From NCBI RefSeq assembly GCF_910592395.1, contig NC_088310.1:7015501-7079500 (forward strand): a DNA stretch of 64,000 bases, in the 5' to 3' direction. The translations under genes and the position numbers were made by a program. The notes under the pieces are model-generated. The model was given only the letters and a program-made list of their open reading frames with translations, did not search any database and was not told where the DNA came from. The first letter of the stretch is position 1. Each line of letters starts with the position of its first letter. Source of the stretch: Lineus longissimus. Taxonomy: Eukaryota > Nemertea > Pilidiophora > Heteronemertea > Lineidae. Below are positions 11,120 to 23,800 of this stretch, piece by piece.

Positions 11120-11485
11120 AAAGCAATTCTAGTCAACTCTAGATGAAATCAAAGCGAAAAACCCAACTAATTGTGCTTTCTTTACATCATCTTCACAGTA
11201 ATTCTGGCCAACTCTGGATGAAATCAAAATCCGACTCAAAATCCACATCAAGTTGAGTGGAAAGTGATGTGCATCAATGTACACTTCTTCGTCTTGAATA
11301 CACATGAACTTTAGCCAACTCGCGTGGCAAATCCATCAGAAGGCAAATTGGAAGATCATGTGTATCAATGTACACTTCCCTACTAGTTTATAATAGTCTC
11401 TAATCTAATACTTTTCCCTCTCTCGTTCCTTCTCTTTTTCCTTATCCTTCTTCTTCTTCAAGAAACCAAACGTTTTGTGCTTCTT
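11120..11485. repeat. tandem duplication, upstream copy (coding end plus 3'UTR)
   Basis: Partner of 10751-11119; includes the real stop codon of exon B2 and about 285 bp of 3'UTR. Differences are a few substitutions and small indels, so the duplication is fairly recent. Confidence 0.92.
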
Positions 11486-11869
11486 CTTCTCCTTCTCCGG
11501 TTTCGATGAAATGGAAGAAATTGACGGACGTTGTAGATTAATGGCCATGGCGGCCGCATATTCATCACTCTCTGTACTCGGCGATTTGGACATATCTTCT
11601 GTCTCATCCAATGGCAGTAGGCCTAAACCGTCTCTAGGTAACGACATACTACTCCTACCACCATTTTGTGCCGACGTGTCAAATTCTAACGCCCCTCCTA
11701 ATGACATGTTTGCTGGTAACGTCTGGCGTTTTTTACCCTTCGGGGTCACCGGTGGGCTGTTGCTGAATGTGGAGAACGTGACCTCATGTTCGTCTGGTAC
11801 TGGTATGGAAGATTTACGGACTGGAGGTGAAGGTCTTGGAGATCCACCACGAGTTGCTTCATCTTTCTT
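11405..11869 (-). CDS. SPTBN5: beta-heavy spectrin alternative terminal exon B2
   Basis: 465 bp including TAG at 11405-11407, CTACAG acceptor, phase 0. Encodes KKDEATRGGSPRPSPPVRKS, a Ser-rich middle and a strongly basic end (HKTFGFLKKKKDKEKEKERE then REKY). It gives the longer C-terminus. The last 81 bp are duplicated downstream. Confidence 0.88.
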   Translation of the reverse strand, partial: KKDEATRGGSPRPSPPVRKSSIPVPDEHEVTFSTFSNSPPVTPKGKKRQTLPANMSLGGALEFDTSAQNGGRSSMSLPRDGLGLLPLDETEDMSKSPSTESDEYAAAMAINLQRPSISSISSKPEKEKKKHKTFGFLKKKKDKEKEKEREREKY

Positions 11870-14800
11870 CTGTAGGGAGAAAGTAAAGGATTGTATCATA
11901 ACATTAGCATGAGACTATCGAGATGCCCATGGAGAATGAAATAACATTTTGAACATCACGTTTTAATTTTGAGCAACGAGTTTTGGTTCAATTTTGAGAG
12001 TCTGGTTTCAATTACAAGCCCCATGTTTCAATTTCGAGCGTTAACTTCATATTGTGACTGATGTCAGCCTGACATGTGCAGCTAAGTCTGACGTGTTATA
12101 ATCATCTGGATTTAGCAAGAAATCTTATCTTGAAGACACCCACCTGTTTTGTGACCTTCTCATAGTCTTTTACTCTTTCTCTTACTGGGATGGAATCTTC
12201 TGTAGAAGAGAGAGGCATATAATGAGATCGTGACGGCACTAGAGTCGTACGGGGGTGTTGGATACGTGTGATCAGCACTGCATTAGATGCAGTATTTATC
12301 TGGCCTATACCTGCAGATCTGCTTTTAGCAGCACTGTCTATCTGATCAGCGTTTTCATTCATAAACCCCAGTTGACCCCAGTGCACCAAGAAATTATCAG
12401 TTACATACCAGACAATTATTAACGCCAACTCGGCTTAGTGGCCACAATTAGAATTCATGCCAGCATAAGTCCTTGTACTCCACTTTCAGTATATAGCCAA
12501 TATACTGTATGAAAAACTGACTTAACATGCTAATTAAGAACAATATTTGGCTAGGACTGTCAGTGTCTCTTAGTACTTTAATAAGTGCACAGGAATGTAG
12601 CAATTTTGAAAAACTGAAAATGAAAACTTGAGTTATTAGGAAAACGTATAGATAAGGTAAGGTAAGGTAAATTGGGGATTTACGTAAGGTAAATTGGTGG
12701 GCTTAGTAATATATTTACATCATCTACAATGAGACCCGCGCTGCAGAATACTCCAAACTGCAACATTTGGTAAAAAATAATCAATCGTCAAATCATTTAT
12801 CTCCAATACCATCAAAAAGGACCAACGATTGAAAACATCTGACAAAACCACAAAAACGGATACAGTACAACAACTTCCATGCAGAGTGGTATCGAAAAGT
12901 CACGAGCCATTTTAAAACCTCATCATTTAACATCCTTTATTGGGCGAAAAAAGGACCGATTCCACAAGTGGGTTTTCTCACTGTGGCTTCAAACTGTTCT
13001 TGGTTCCAGTGTTTCTTGGTAATTGAAACTTCCTCCTGGATGAATGGCATCTTTTGCCGCTTTTTCTGCTTCCCACCGACTGAGAAATTTGAATTACCGA
13101 CACTCTCGTACACTGCCCACTAGTGTCCAGTTCTTGGTTCAAGTTGGTAAAGACTAGTTTCGAGGATTAAAATTGGCTGGCGCACGATCAGAGAGAAAGT
13201 GATGAACAAGAACATGCTAGAAAGAGTGAGAATTCCAGAACACCAAACACTTTTAGCCAACAACTAAAACCTACTCTAACTTTCTAATTCAAAACCAGAT
13301 TCAAAAACACCTTAAAGTCATCATACATGCTCGAAATTTGCACACGACAACCACCAAGACTTCAATTCCCAACACAGAAAACCTCACGCAAACCATAACC
13401 TCCCGCTTGCTAAGAACGTTTCAAATGATTAACTTCTATCACCCAGCCCCAATCAAATATTGTGGAGATACACAGACCTTAAGTATTTCAGCTGCCAATG
13501 TTTCAGAGTTCGGCAAACCAGCTGCCTCCTCAGGGGGCCTTTGTAGGTTCCGGGGAATTGGGGAATTGGGAAACTGTCCATCTTGACCCCCAAGGCTTTT
13601 ATAACGATATCGTTACATACTCAGTACGTTCCCCCTAAGGTTTGTGGAACAACATACATGTATGCAGTAGTTGAAAGCACAGGAAGTCAGGATTGGATCA
13701 GTCCCACTGCCCCATACCCCAATGCCATATTGTGACAGTCGGCAAGCACACGGACACACCAACTGGGCTGCTGAACACACGGCCAAGGGGGTGAGACTTT
13801 GAGAACAGGCTGTGCTTCAGGGGAGGCTCTGCATGGAGGGCAAGGAAAGTTACACAAAACGAGTTATCTCAGACCAAAATCTTGCTTTTGACATTAAAAT
13901 CACTAACAAGAATATCACTTTAAAATTGTCTCTAGATTATAGGATTTGAGTTCATCCCAATTATCTTTGAAGTCATGTCTGAAGTTCCATGAAGTTCCAT
14001 AATCTATCGCTATCTATACTCATGCATATCTACCAAACTGGGTGAACTCTATAAACTTCAAAGCAGTGAAACTCTGCCAGTTCTAAATGTGAGAATCTAA
14101 TTCTAAGAAGAATGACAAAGAAATCTCAATTGCCTCAACTTATTGTCAGGTCAATTCCCTACACTACTAAATCAAACAAGTGATTGAACTGCAATGACTG
14201 ATGGTACAATATCAAGGAAGAAAAATCATGAAGATGAGGAAAGAGAGAAAGGGTACAGATGAGAGTGAATTTGATATTTATTTATTTGATATTTATCATT
14301 TCAATTCTGGGACAAATCACTTCATTAAGACACGATTTCAGCTCAAGAAATTTCTTTAGAAATGATATTTTAGAAGTTTCTTGACTGAAGGCGTTGTGTT
14401 TTACAGAAAGCTTTCAAACTCTCATATATACAAACGTCACAAGATTGAACTGGAACTTAAATTTGTATGGACATGAGCTTTAAATAAAGCAAAACACCTC
14501 GCTCCATGTGATACTTTACAAAAGCATTCAAAAGGAATAAAATATGAATATCATATATTACAATAGCCAGTGTTACCTTTTTTCTTTTTAGATTTTGCCT
14601 TTTTTAAGTCAACTTGAAAAGAGAAGTGTAGTTGGACGTAAGCCATTTTGCAGTCAGCAACATTAGCAAGGCATAAGGCAAGATCATTTCATGTATGAAT
14701 GAGTAAATGTCATCAAGACAAATTGAAGCATTACACATTTATACAAAACAACAACGCAATTGGACACTGATATCATACAGCAACATCACAGGAGAGAATT

Positions 14801-17800
14801 CAGCGATAGGGAAATTCACTGAAATACGAGAGAAAATTGGGACATGGCCATGAATTGTCTGCCATCTTCGATCATTCCTCATAATTCAACTAATGAACGA
14901 GAGATCTTTACACTCAAGAACCGATTCCAACATACACACACATAACACCTAAGGAACTACAATTTGTTATGACACACCTAGTGTCTGGCATAAGAACCAA
15001 TAGTGCATGTTTCCTACGTAGTTAAAGTACACCGCACACAGATGACTAAACTCACAGCGATCGATCAAGGCGCTTGATGGCTCAAAACCAGGACTAGAGT
15101 CCTCAGACTACAAGAAAATGTTCTTTCTCTCAAACTGCGACTGTGAATTGAGTCAGCTGTGTGCTTAATACATTTTGTATACTTTAGGCATGTCAAATAT
15201 ACAGCAGTGCTGTTCAAGAAAAGTCTGTATTCCTCTTCTGAAGTGCAGCACCGACGGGGTCAAAAGGTATGATGTTCCGTACCCACATTTCAGGACAGTG
15301 ACACCCTTGCCAAAGAATTAAATCATGGAATGGTCAATGGGGCATGATATTCTGAAATCATTGCATTGTGACAAAGGAAACACCCGGATTTTTTATCTTT
15401 TTTATTTCAGACGTCATGGCTGAATTTGTGTGACGTCATGTGTGCGAAGTTGCTTGAACCCGTCAAGTGCTGCACTGAGGAATACCGGCTATTAGAGATC
15501 ACCTAGGATACGGCAAACCATTTAAAAGAACACTAAGCACTAGTTTTGGGGACATGTACCTTTCGACCACCTGTAAGATAAAGGAAACTGTAGTCATTAT
15601 TTTGTGAAGCTGTCAAAGCTTATTCTTCTGGTATACTGGAATGTATCAAAATTTATCAGCAAAGGGGAAGTAATTCTGCTGTCCTCTGACATTTATGACA
15701 ATCGAAGAACTTGAAAATAAACTTAAGATTTCAAAATCCCTCAACGATTTCAAAGTGCCATTTTGACAGTCGGGGCATTTTCTCATCTGCTCCAATCAGT
15801 TCCTCTAATACAAATCTGAACTTCTAACAGATCAATTCTGTTTGGTCAGTTGAACTACTGGTATGCCTACATGACTACACTTAACTAAACTGAAAAGCCA
15901 CTATTAAAATAGTCTTCATTTTGATGACCTCTAAATTTCAGTATAAGCACAGAGAGTATAAAATGTTAGTTTGCCACAGTATGCAGTCAAGAAGATAACG
16001 TATTTTACAGAAGAGTTTGGCGGCAACAAGGTAACTCTAAAAGGGCTGGGATGCTACTGATTACGTATTCTAATAGGATAGGGCTGTTTATAGATACACA
16101 TGGCAAACAGTTAAGTATATACAGATAGGTCACCCGGTGGAGAATATCACACGGTTTGTGCAGTCTAAAACTCAGTGCGTCAAGTTAGTCAAACAGGGCA
16201 AAGTCACGTGGCAAAGTCTAAGCCAAGCTGAATTGAAACTATCACGAACCAGAATCGTAATCTTCAGAATCTTGGGCGCAGGTGGCTTGAGCGTCTAGTT
16301 TCAAAGCCCCCGGCGGTGGACCGCTGAATGGAAGAGGTGGAGGGTGCACCTCCGCCTCGGAACTAGTGGAGATTGTGTCGGTGTCGAGGTCTCGGGGTGA
16401 CTGAACGCCCCCTGAGAGGGATGGAGACAGTGGCTCTCCACCTTGGGTCTCGGAGACATTATCTGTGGGTAGAATGAAGAAGGTCGATACATTAGTGTGA
16501 GAGGTGATGCAAATCAGTGAACACCTTAAAAAGACCAGTAAGCTTGTGAAGGAGGGACAGCTTATACTGAACACTGATGGGGGGGAGGTGGGGCATCACC
16601 AACTGCTTTGGGTTAGGGACACATTCTGATGTCACTGCACAAGAGCAGTGGCCTCAGATACTCAGAATAGCAGCATAGGGTGATTTCTCACTTCCATTTT
16701 TTATCATGATAATTTTTCTCGAAAGTCATCGAGTTGAACCTGAAAGCTTACTGGTCATTTATGTTAAAAATCTGAAATATGGAGAAGAGTTGATTAGTAG
16801 AATAGATACATATACAATTGACAAAATACAAGCAGTATTTACATGGAAAGCTATTTACATGAGATTTATTTACAACATACAAAGAATGTAAATTATCTAC
16901 AGAGCATAAGACACCACTGCTGATGGTACCACTATTACCGGTTACCCCACACCCAATTTCTCAACATAAGAAACAAAGTCGAACCAAAGATTATACCAGG
17001 AGTTTGGCTTTGCAATAACCAAACAAATCTTGGCAGTAGTGATAATGTATCATTTTCTGAATTAGGAAAGCGTTGAGCGCTCATCTCGCCTTGGAGGAGG
17101 AATACTCCGTGGAGAAGATCACCTCCAAGTGCAGAGTGAACGCTGGAGAAGAAGAATGAATTAGGAAACCGGTGACATTTTGTTAGACAAGCCGTACGTA
17201 TTAGCTGTGAAAGAACTGTTTCAACACGTGTGATGGAATAGTTAGAAGAAAGTTTACTAGCAACATGAGCAAGGGGGCTGTCCATAAACGACGTACGCAC
17301 CGAAAAAGTGAAGGGTGGAGGGGGTTTGGTGCCTAAGCATACAACTTGCCACTAATTGGAATCTCTTGTGTACCAAGTTCTTCAGCGCACAGACACTATC
17401 AATGCTTGGTGTGAAAAGAGTCTTTTGGTCGCATACCTAAGTTGAGCGATAAACCCACCTGTGTGCATCTTGTACGCTCTGGTGTACTTTAAGGACAACC
17501 CCATGACAGTTATCACAGAAACATTCACCAAGTGCTGGTCTACAAGTTACTATGCAATGCACTGTTGGTTACCGATGCAAGAGTTTTATAGAAGCAGACA
17601 ACATCTAGACAGTGACATCTATTGTTATTTAAGCTCATCTACACAAATACGGACTTGGAGAAATTCCACACATGAACACAGTTTCATGTACAAGTTCATC
17701 GGGAGAAATTGACATGCCAAAGAAATAGGCCACCAACAGAACACATTTGAGACCAGTTGTATTTCTTCCTTTTTCCATTCACCATTTCGGTACTCATGGT

Positions 17801-20800
17801 GTATGCATCTCAGAGAATGACGGTCAATAACTGATGCCATCAGCTCTGGACATCAGGAGCCAGCTGGTTGTACCCCTACATCATATCAAACAAGAAACTT
17901 CGTGTTTGGTGTGGAATTCCTCAAGATCTAATTTCAAAAGGGTGAAAAGTTAAACATTCTTTTCTTCTTGTTATTGTTATCAAAGTGACACATCCTTGAA
18001 GACGGGTTAATAATCTGTGAAAATTAGTTTGGAGAGAAACACGTTTAGCAGACGACATTCATGCAGCATGCGTCGGTTACATGTCGGTAACAGCATAGCA
18101 AATACTCGTAAAAGGGAAATACCTGAATGAAATGAGCGAATGCTTTGGGGCGAGTCGCTACGATTGGATTGTGACCGTGGTCTAGATCCAGACGCGCTTG
18201 TCAACGATATATCACTTCCTTGGCTGAGCTGAGAGTTGGACCGCGCTACCCTTGTGGCCTGCGGGCTATTGGAGATGCTCGATTTACGCGGAGGAGGAGG
18301 GGGCTTTTTCTTTTTTGTACTCGGGCTACCGCCAGATGAGATGGAACTGGATGGAGACTGAGGTCCATTGTCGGGAAAATCTCTTGCTTTTGGACTTGGT
18401 GGCGCAGGGGCGAACGTCGACAGCTTTGGTGTCGTGGGCATTTGGTCACCGTTTGCCGAAATCCTCATCTGTATTGGGGATTCTATTTCTGGTTTGATCC
18501 GCCTGACAGCTGGACTCTCCGGCTTCTTGAACTCGACATGATTAGTGCGCATGACATCTGGCGAGGCCGGCGGAGGCACTGGCGGCTTCATTTCCGGCTT
18601 CCGGATATCACCTTTTGGGATGGATTTCTTTCGGACTGGCAACTGTGGCTTTGGTTTCTTCACTGGTTTGGCGTCACTTCTCGTGGAAGATGCTATGGAG
18701 CTCACGCTCTCAGTTTGACTCAACCGTCTGCTAGGCTCCAGGTTGCCCGCTCGACTGGACACCGGACTGTCCACGTATCCCTCCGACTCCTCTGTGATGT
18801 GACTCCTCCTTGACGATGCAGGAGAGGGATCTACAGGCAGGGAAGGTGGTGGTGAATCTGGTGAGGTCGGTGAGGGTACGTCTGCTTGTAGAGTGAAAGG
18901 TTCAGGAGTACTAGGGAAAGCTGGGGGTTCTGGACTATCAAACTCAGTCTCTGGTTCAACTGAAGCAGAAATAAGGGACAAAAACATATTCACATTAGGA
19001 TAGAACAAACTGTCTAACGACTGATTATCAAAAATGGGGTCTAGACGTTTGAATGGGTGGGTTCTGTCAACAAGAAATGGCAGGGGAAAACATAAATGAA
19101 AAGACAAAAATCTGAAAATCCACTATGTCAGACCCCTTTAGTGATCAATTATTTAGCCAGGAAACTTTACTTCATTGATAATTTAGTATATTACAGAACA
19201 TTCAGGTTTCCCCCTAAAATTCCATTAGCAGTTTCAGTAGAACTAAAGAAATCATGGGACTGACATATCCATGTCACAAAGCAGACGTCCCATCCTAATT
19301 TGTAGGAGACCATTCCATGTGCGAGAATCCTCAGTCTGTTAATACTTTTGATACCTTCCACCATCTACTCAGTAGCTACATATACAGATTCTATGTACAA
19401 CATGCTGTCATCTGTACATTCTGTATACACAAATGTACATGTATAACATCACAATAAAATACCAACTATTTCAACGACTACCAATAACACTACAGTGCAA
19501 ACCTATGCTTATGTAAGCAACATACCAAGGCTCATTGAATCAAATACTTTTTTATCTTTTTTCACGATGCAAAACTTCAAATGCCTGCTGCATGCGCTAA
19601 GACTTTACTTCTTTATAAAATAGGATAGGTCGAAAAGGAAATATCCCATACCACATTTCATATTTGAAGATAACGCCATGCAGGCAACCAAGCCAGAAAT
19701 ATTTCCTCAAACATGAAAGCTCAACCATTAGTGCAGTGCTTTAGTCACAGGCAATACCATCACATTCGCATGACACTTTTTTGGGACACACTGTATATGG
19801 CCCGCCATTAACCAATCAAATTGACCATTTTCCTCACCTGGTACGATGGACGCCTCTGTTATCTTTCCCAACCAATCAGTCATCTCCTTTTGGCTGCCCA
19901 TGGTGAAGAGGTACTCGGAGCCGTCGGAAGGCTTCAAACGAAGGACGTTCTTTTTCTTGGTGTAGTCTTTCGCCACTTCACAGACGGCGTTGCGTATCGT
20001 GATGTACGAGGCTGCCGCACTACTTTCGGAGAGGGCTGAAAAAAGTACGGGGAAGAATGAGATTCACGCTCACAACCTCTATACAACCATATACCACAAT
20101 CCGTCAGAATACAATAGGGCTGGACACTTTTTCCAGGGGGACAATTTCTACTTCTACACCTACCTTGCTTGTCCTTGAAGAAACACATGCAGTCGTCATT
20201 CAAGGTCGTGTAGAACGTCTTCCATGACCTGATGGTCGCTTTCTTTCCTCCGCTCTGGAGCTCTTGTTTACGATCGAGAATACCTTCAATAACAGCCTCG
20301 GGCAATTCCGAGACGAGTTTGAATTTCTCCTTGAGCGTCTGCGTGTCACGCCGTGTTGTGAAACTGATACCACGCTTTTGGGCGCGCTTGTTACGCTTGT
20401 TGTTGGGCGCACGGGTGGGCGATTGCGGTGGGCTGAATTTTCCTTCTGGGGACGACTTTTCCGGAGATTTATCATCTCCACCTGAAGAAGGAGAGCTCTC
20501 AAGAATAAATACCAGAGGATCACAGGCAAGTCTCGGTCCAATCTTTTCAGTAGACTTCACTACCTTTTTCCGTTTTTTTGTACATGTAACATTTATACAT
20601 GGTTCTCAAAGACAATTTTGCATCTCATCAAATGAATGTACCCAATTTGCACTAACTACAATGTTCCTGCAGGGGTCAGATCATGTTATTTACCTTTAAC
20701 CAAGATCTGCCAGGGAATTATAACTCTTTGAAGTTACATCATTTGCAGGGTAGTTGAAATTGGAGTAGATTATTAACATGTGTCTGGATATGAATATTGG

Positions 20801-23800
20801 TAGTTTCAATAAACGAAGGAGACAAAATTCACTGGCAGATGAAGATAATGGGAAAAAAATTTGAAACCGAGAAGACTTTCTTGTAGTTGAAGATAGAGCT
20901 TTCGATTCCCTGTTGAAGCTAGTAGTTTGTAGCAGCATACATGACAGGATGAAGCAATGAGTACTTGAGATATGATTGTCACTCAAATCACTTTTAGACA
21001 TTGGACAAGTGAGACAAATGCACAATCTGTCAGACAATGTGCTCATACTCACACCACAATTGTGGCATTACATTTTACTGCTGAAGTGAAGTTAGTTTTT
21101 AAAACCTTTTAGATCCAAATGCCAATTTTTTCTACTTGGAATATTCCTTTGGGCTGATCGGAGACAGAAGTTGGAACAAAATTACCAGATTTTGTATTCA
21201 GTTGCCCATGCGTATGATTGATTTATACCACATCAAAATCTGGAAATTCCGTTCCAATTTCTCTCAACTGTGGCGCTCAAAGGAGTATTCCCTGGAATTA
21301 GTCTGTCAGTGGAAAGAGGCTGGTTAAGATTTGAAGAGTTTAATACCAGCTATAGTCCTACTGACACATTGCGTTCAAAAATACATGTAGACCATTTTGG
21401 CAGTTTGATTCATCAGCCCCCGACCTTGCTGAATTAGAAAAATCTGGAGCAAGTGCGAACCATTCTGAGAGGGGTAGCATCAACAACATATCAGCAAACT
21501 CTCCTGATATATTTTTGATACGTTGCCAAATGATCACAATGAAAGTTTGAATCCCGCTCAAAATTGTTGCGCCATCGATTGAGATTTGAAGAAGCTTGAA
21601 GTACACGAAGTTAAGTTGAAGAATTGCAGTAATAATACGCCGAACGATTAATGTAGCGCCACCAGGTGGCAGAAGATTAAACTGAAGTTATAACGGCACA
21701 TGATGCCGTTAGAGCAAGTGGAAGAACTGAAGCAAAGAACAGACGCAGAATTGATTAACAAGACGTTAAACTTTAACATTGTTGAGTAATGCAACCAGAA
21801 AATAAACCCACTGCAGAAACTTATCGATAAGCACAGAAATCGTACAAATGTCCTCACATTTAGTTGCCCTGACTTTGACACTTAACAGAATGCTGTTAAT
21901 ACAACAATAGGTAAAGATCCTTTCGATTTCATGAAATAATCGTCTGACAATTTTTGCAGGAATGCGAAATTTTCTGGTTGCAAACGATATTAAACATATT
22001 AGCATACTTGACATCAATCCGAAAAATCTAAATTTCTTTAGCGGTGCCACGCTCGTGGCTTCTGAAAGTCAAAACCAATATTGACGTTAACTATGCATCG
22101 AAAAGCTACAAATCATAATCTACAGCTAATGAAATTGCCTGAAAAAATTGCCTGAAAAAATTATGACGTTTCTGAAGAAACAGTTAGGAGGGGCTGAGAT
22201 AATATTTCTTATTAGATTTGAGGCCAAAGCACAGAATATTATTTATAATGTACAATGTTCATCTCATCAAAGCATTATTGGGTGCATCAAAGTGGATTTA
22301 TTTATAGGTGCATGTTTAAAAAAAATAAATTTCTACAGTAATTTCTGCCAAGTTATCACCACAACTAGATTTGAAAGCATTTTAGTTGTACTTTCAACTC
22401 ACCGGGAATTTGAAGTGTGGTTGGCCGAAGCAGTTTCAAAGCACCTAAAGGCAAAAGCCGCAATACATTCTGATAAACTGCATATTCAAAAAAGGTGCAA
22501 ATTATACTGCACCTAATGTCAGTGGGCTTAAAGTACAGAAAGAGGGTTTTAAGTTTTAAGGGAAATGACCTGAGAACAAAGTCTTGAGAGGTTCAACATG
22601 TGGCTTCTCAACAAACAGACTTTCCACAAAAAAAAAAACGTTTTCTCAAATGGATTAAAGATCTTAGTCTTACCATCGTTCACTGGCATCTTGAAGGTGG
22701 GCGACTCAGGTGTCTCCACAGGGGGAACCTCTTCTACTGTGGGCTTGGCTTCCACTTTGGCAGACAGTTCTGGTGGGGAGACTTCTCCATTTGTCTGCAG
22801 GCCCAGTTCGGCATTGAGAGCGAAAACAGGTGCGGATTCCTCAGCTTGAATCTGTACTGGAGAAATAGGCATTTCCATCTCTGTGTCAGGACTTGCGGCT
22901 TCGATATTGACCTATGATATCAGAAAAAGCAATTTAGGAATGGTGGGGAAACTGTCACTTTAATACTTGGTTCAAGGTGACTATTCAGTGTGTATGGTCA
23001 GAACAAAATAGGCTTCAGTGTGGGCTCCACTCATTTGTGTATCCATCCGTCTACAGAGCAGAATCAAGATGGCACAATTTGGCTTTACTGGCTATGTGAC
23101 CAGGCTATCCCCATTACCATTTGAGTGATCATTGGGATGCTGCTCTGAATTGATACACGAAAGCTCAATATGATCATTCAAATCTGACTTAAGATATGTA
23201 AAATGGGCAAGGGGAGTAATCACATACCTTGGCATCGGGGGCAAGTGTAAGAGGTGGGGTCGGAGGCCTCTGACTTCGCATACTGGGCCGGGCTATCAGT
23301 CCAGTCACCAATGAATCGCTCAGCTTCTCGGGCACGGGCGAGGTGGGTGTTGATGCTTTGAATGAAGAACTCCTGAAAAAGACACAATTGTTAAAAAACA
23401 ATATTTGTTGTCAGGTGCCTGCTTCTGTTGGACTTTCTATTGATGGCTATACAACACAACCAGACCTGTGTCTCTCATAAACCTGGTTGTCAACTCTTGT
23501 TCCTCCCTTGATCCCCAGAGCTTAATAGTCTCCATTACTGCCCTGTATGGCCATGTGGCCAGTCTCTCTGTGTCCCTGAGTGGGGCATTCTAGATCACAT
23601 GCTCTGGTGTCTGATCAGATGTGTTGCACTGGCACCTTCCAGACTCTGCCAGTTTCTCAACTATTTACAAATGACAACTACCTATCAACAAAATAAAACA
23701 AATATTTTCAATATCTCAAAACAGTTCCAACATACCTCTTGATACTTGTCCTCTTCTCTACGGGGTGTTCCGGTCGCGGCGGGCCAATCTCATCCTCCGA

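Noticed and set aside
13338-13586. 82-codon frame between the alternative 3' exons
   Set aside because: On the opposite strand to spectrin, with low complexity and no supporting motif.
18442-18813. Plus-strand frames opposite the large spectrin tail exon
   Set aside because: They are the complement of GC-rich Pro/Ser codons in a well-supported exon.
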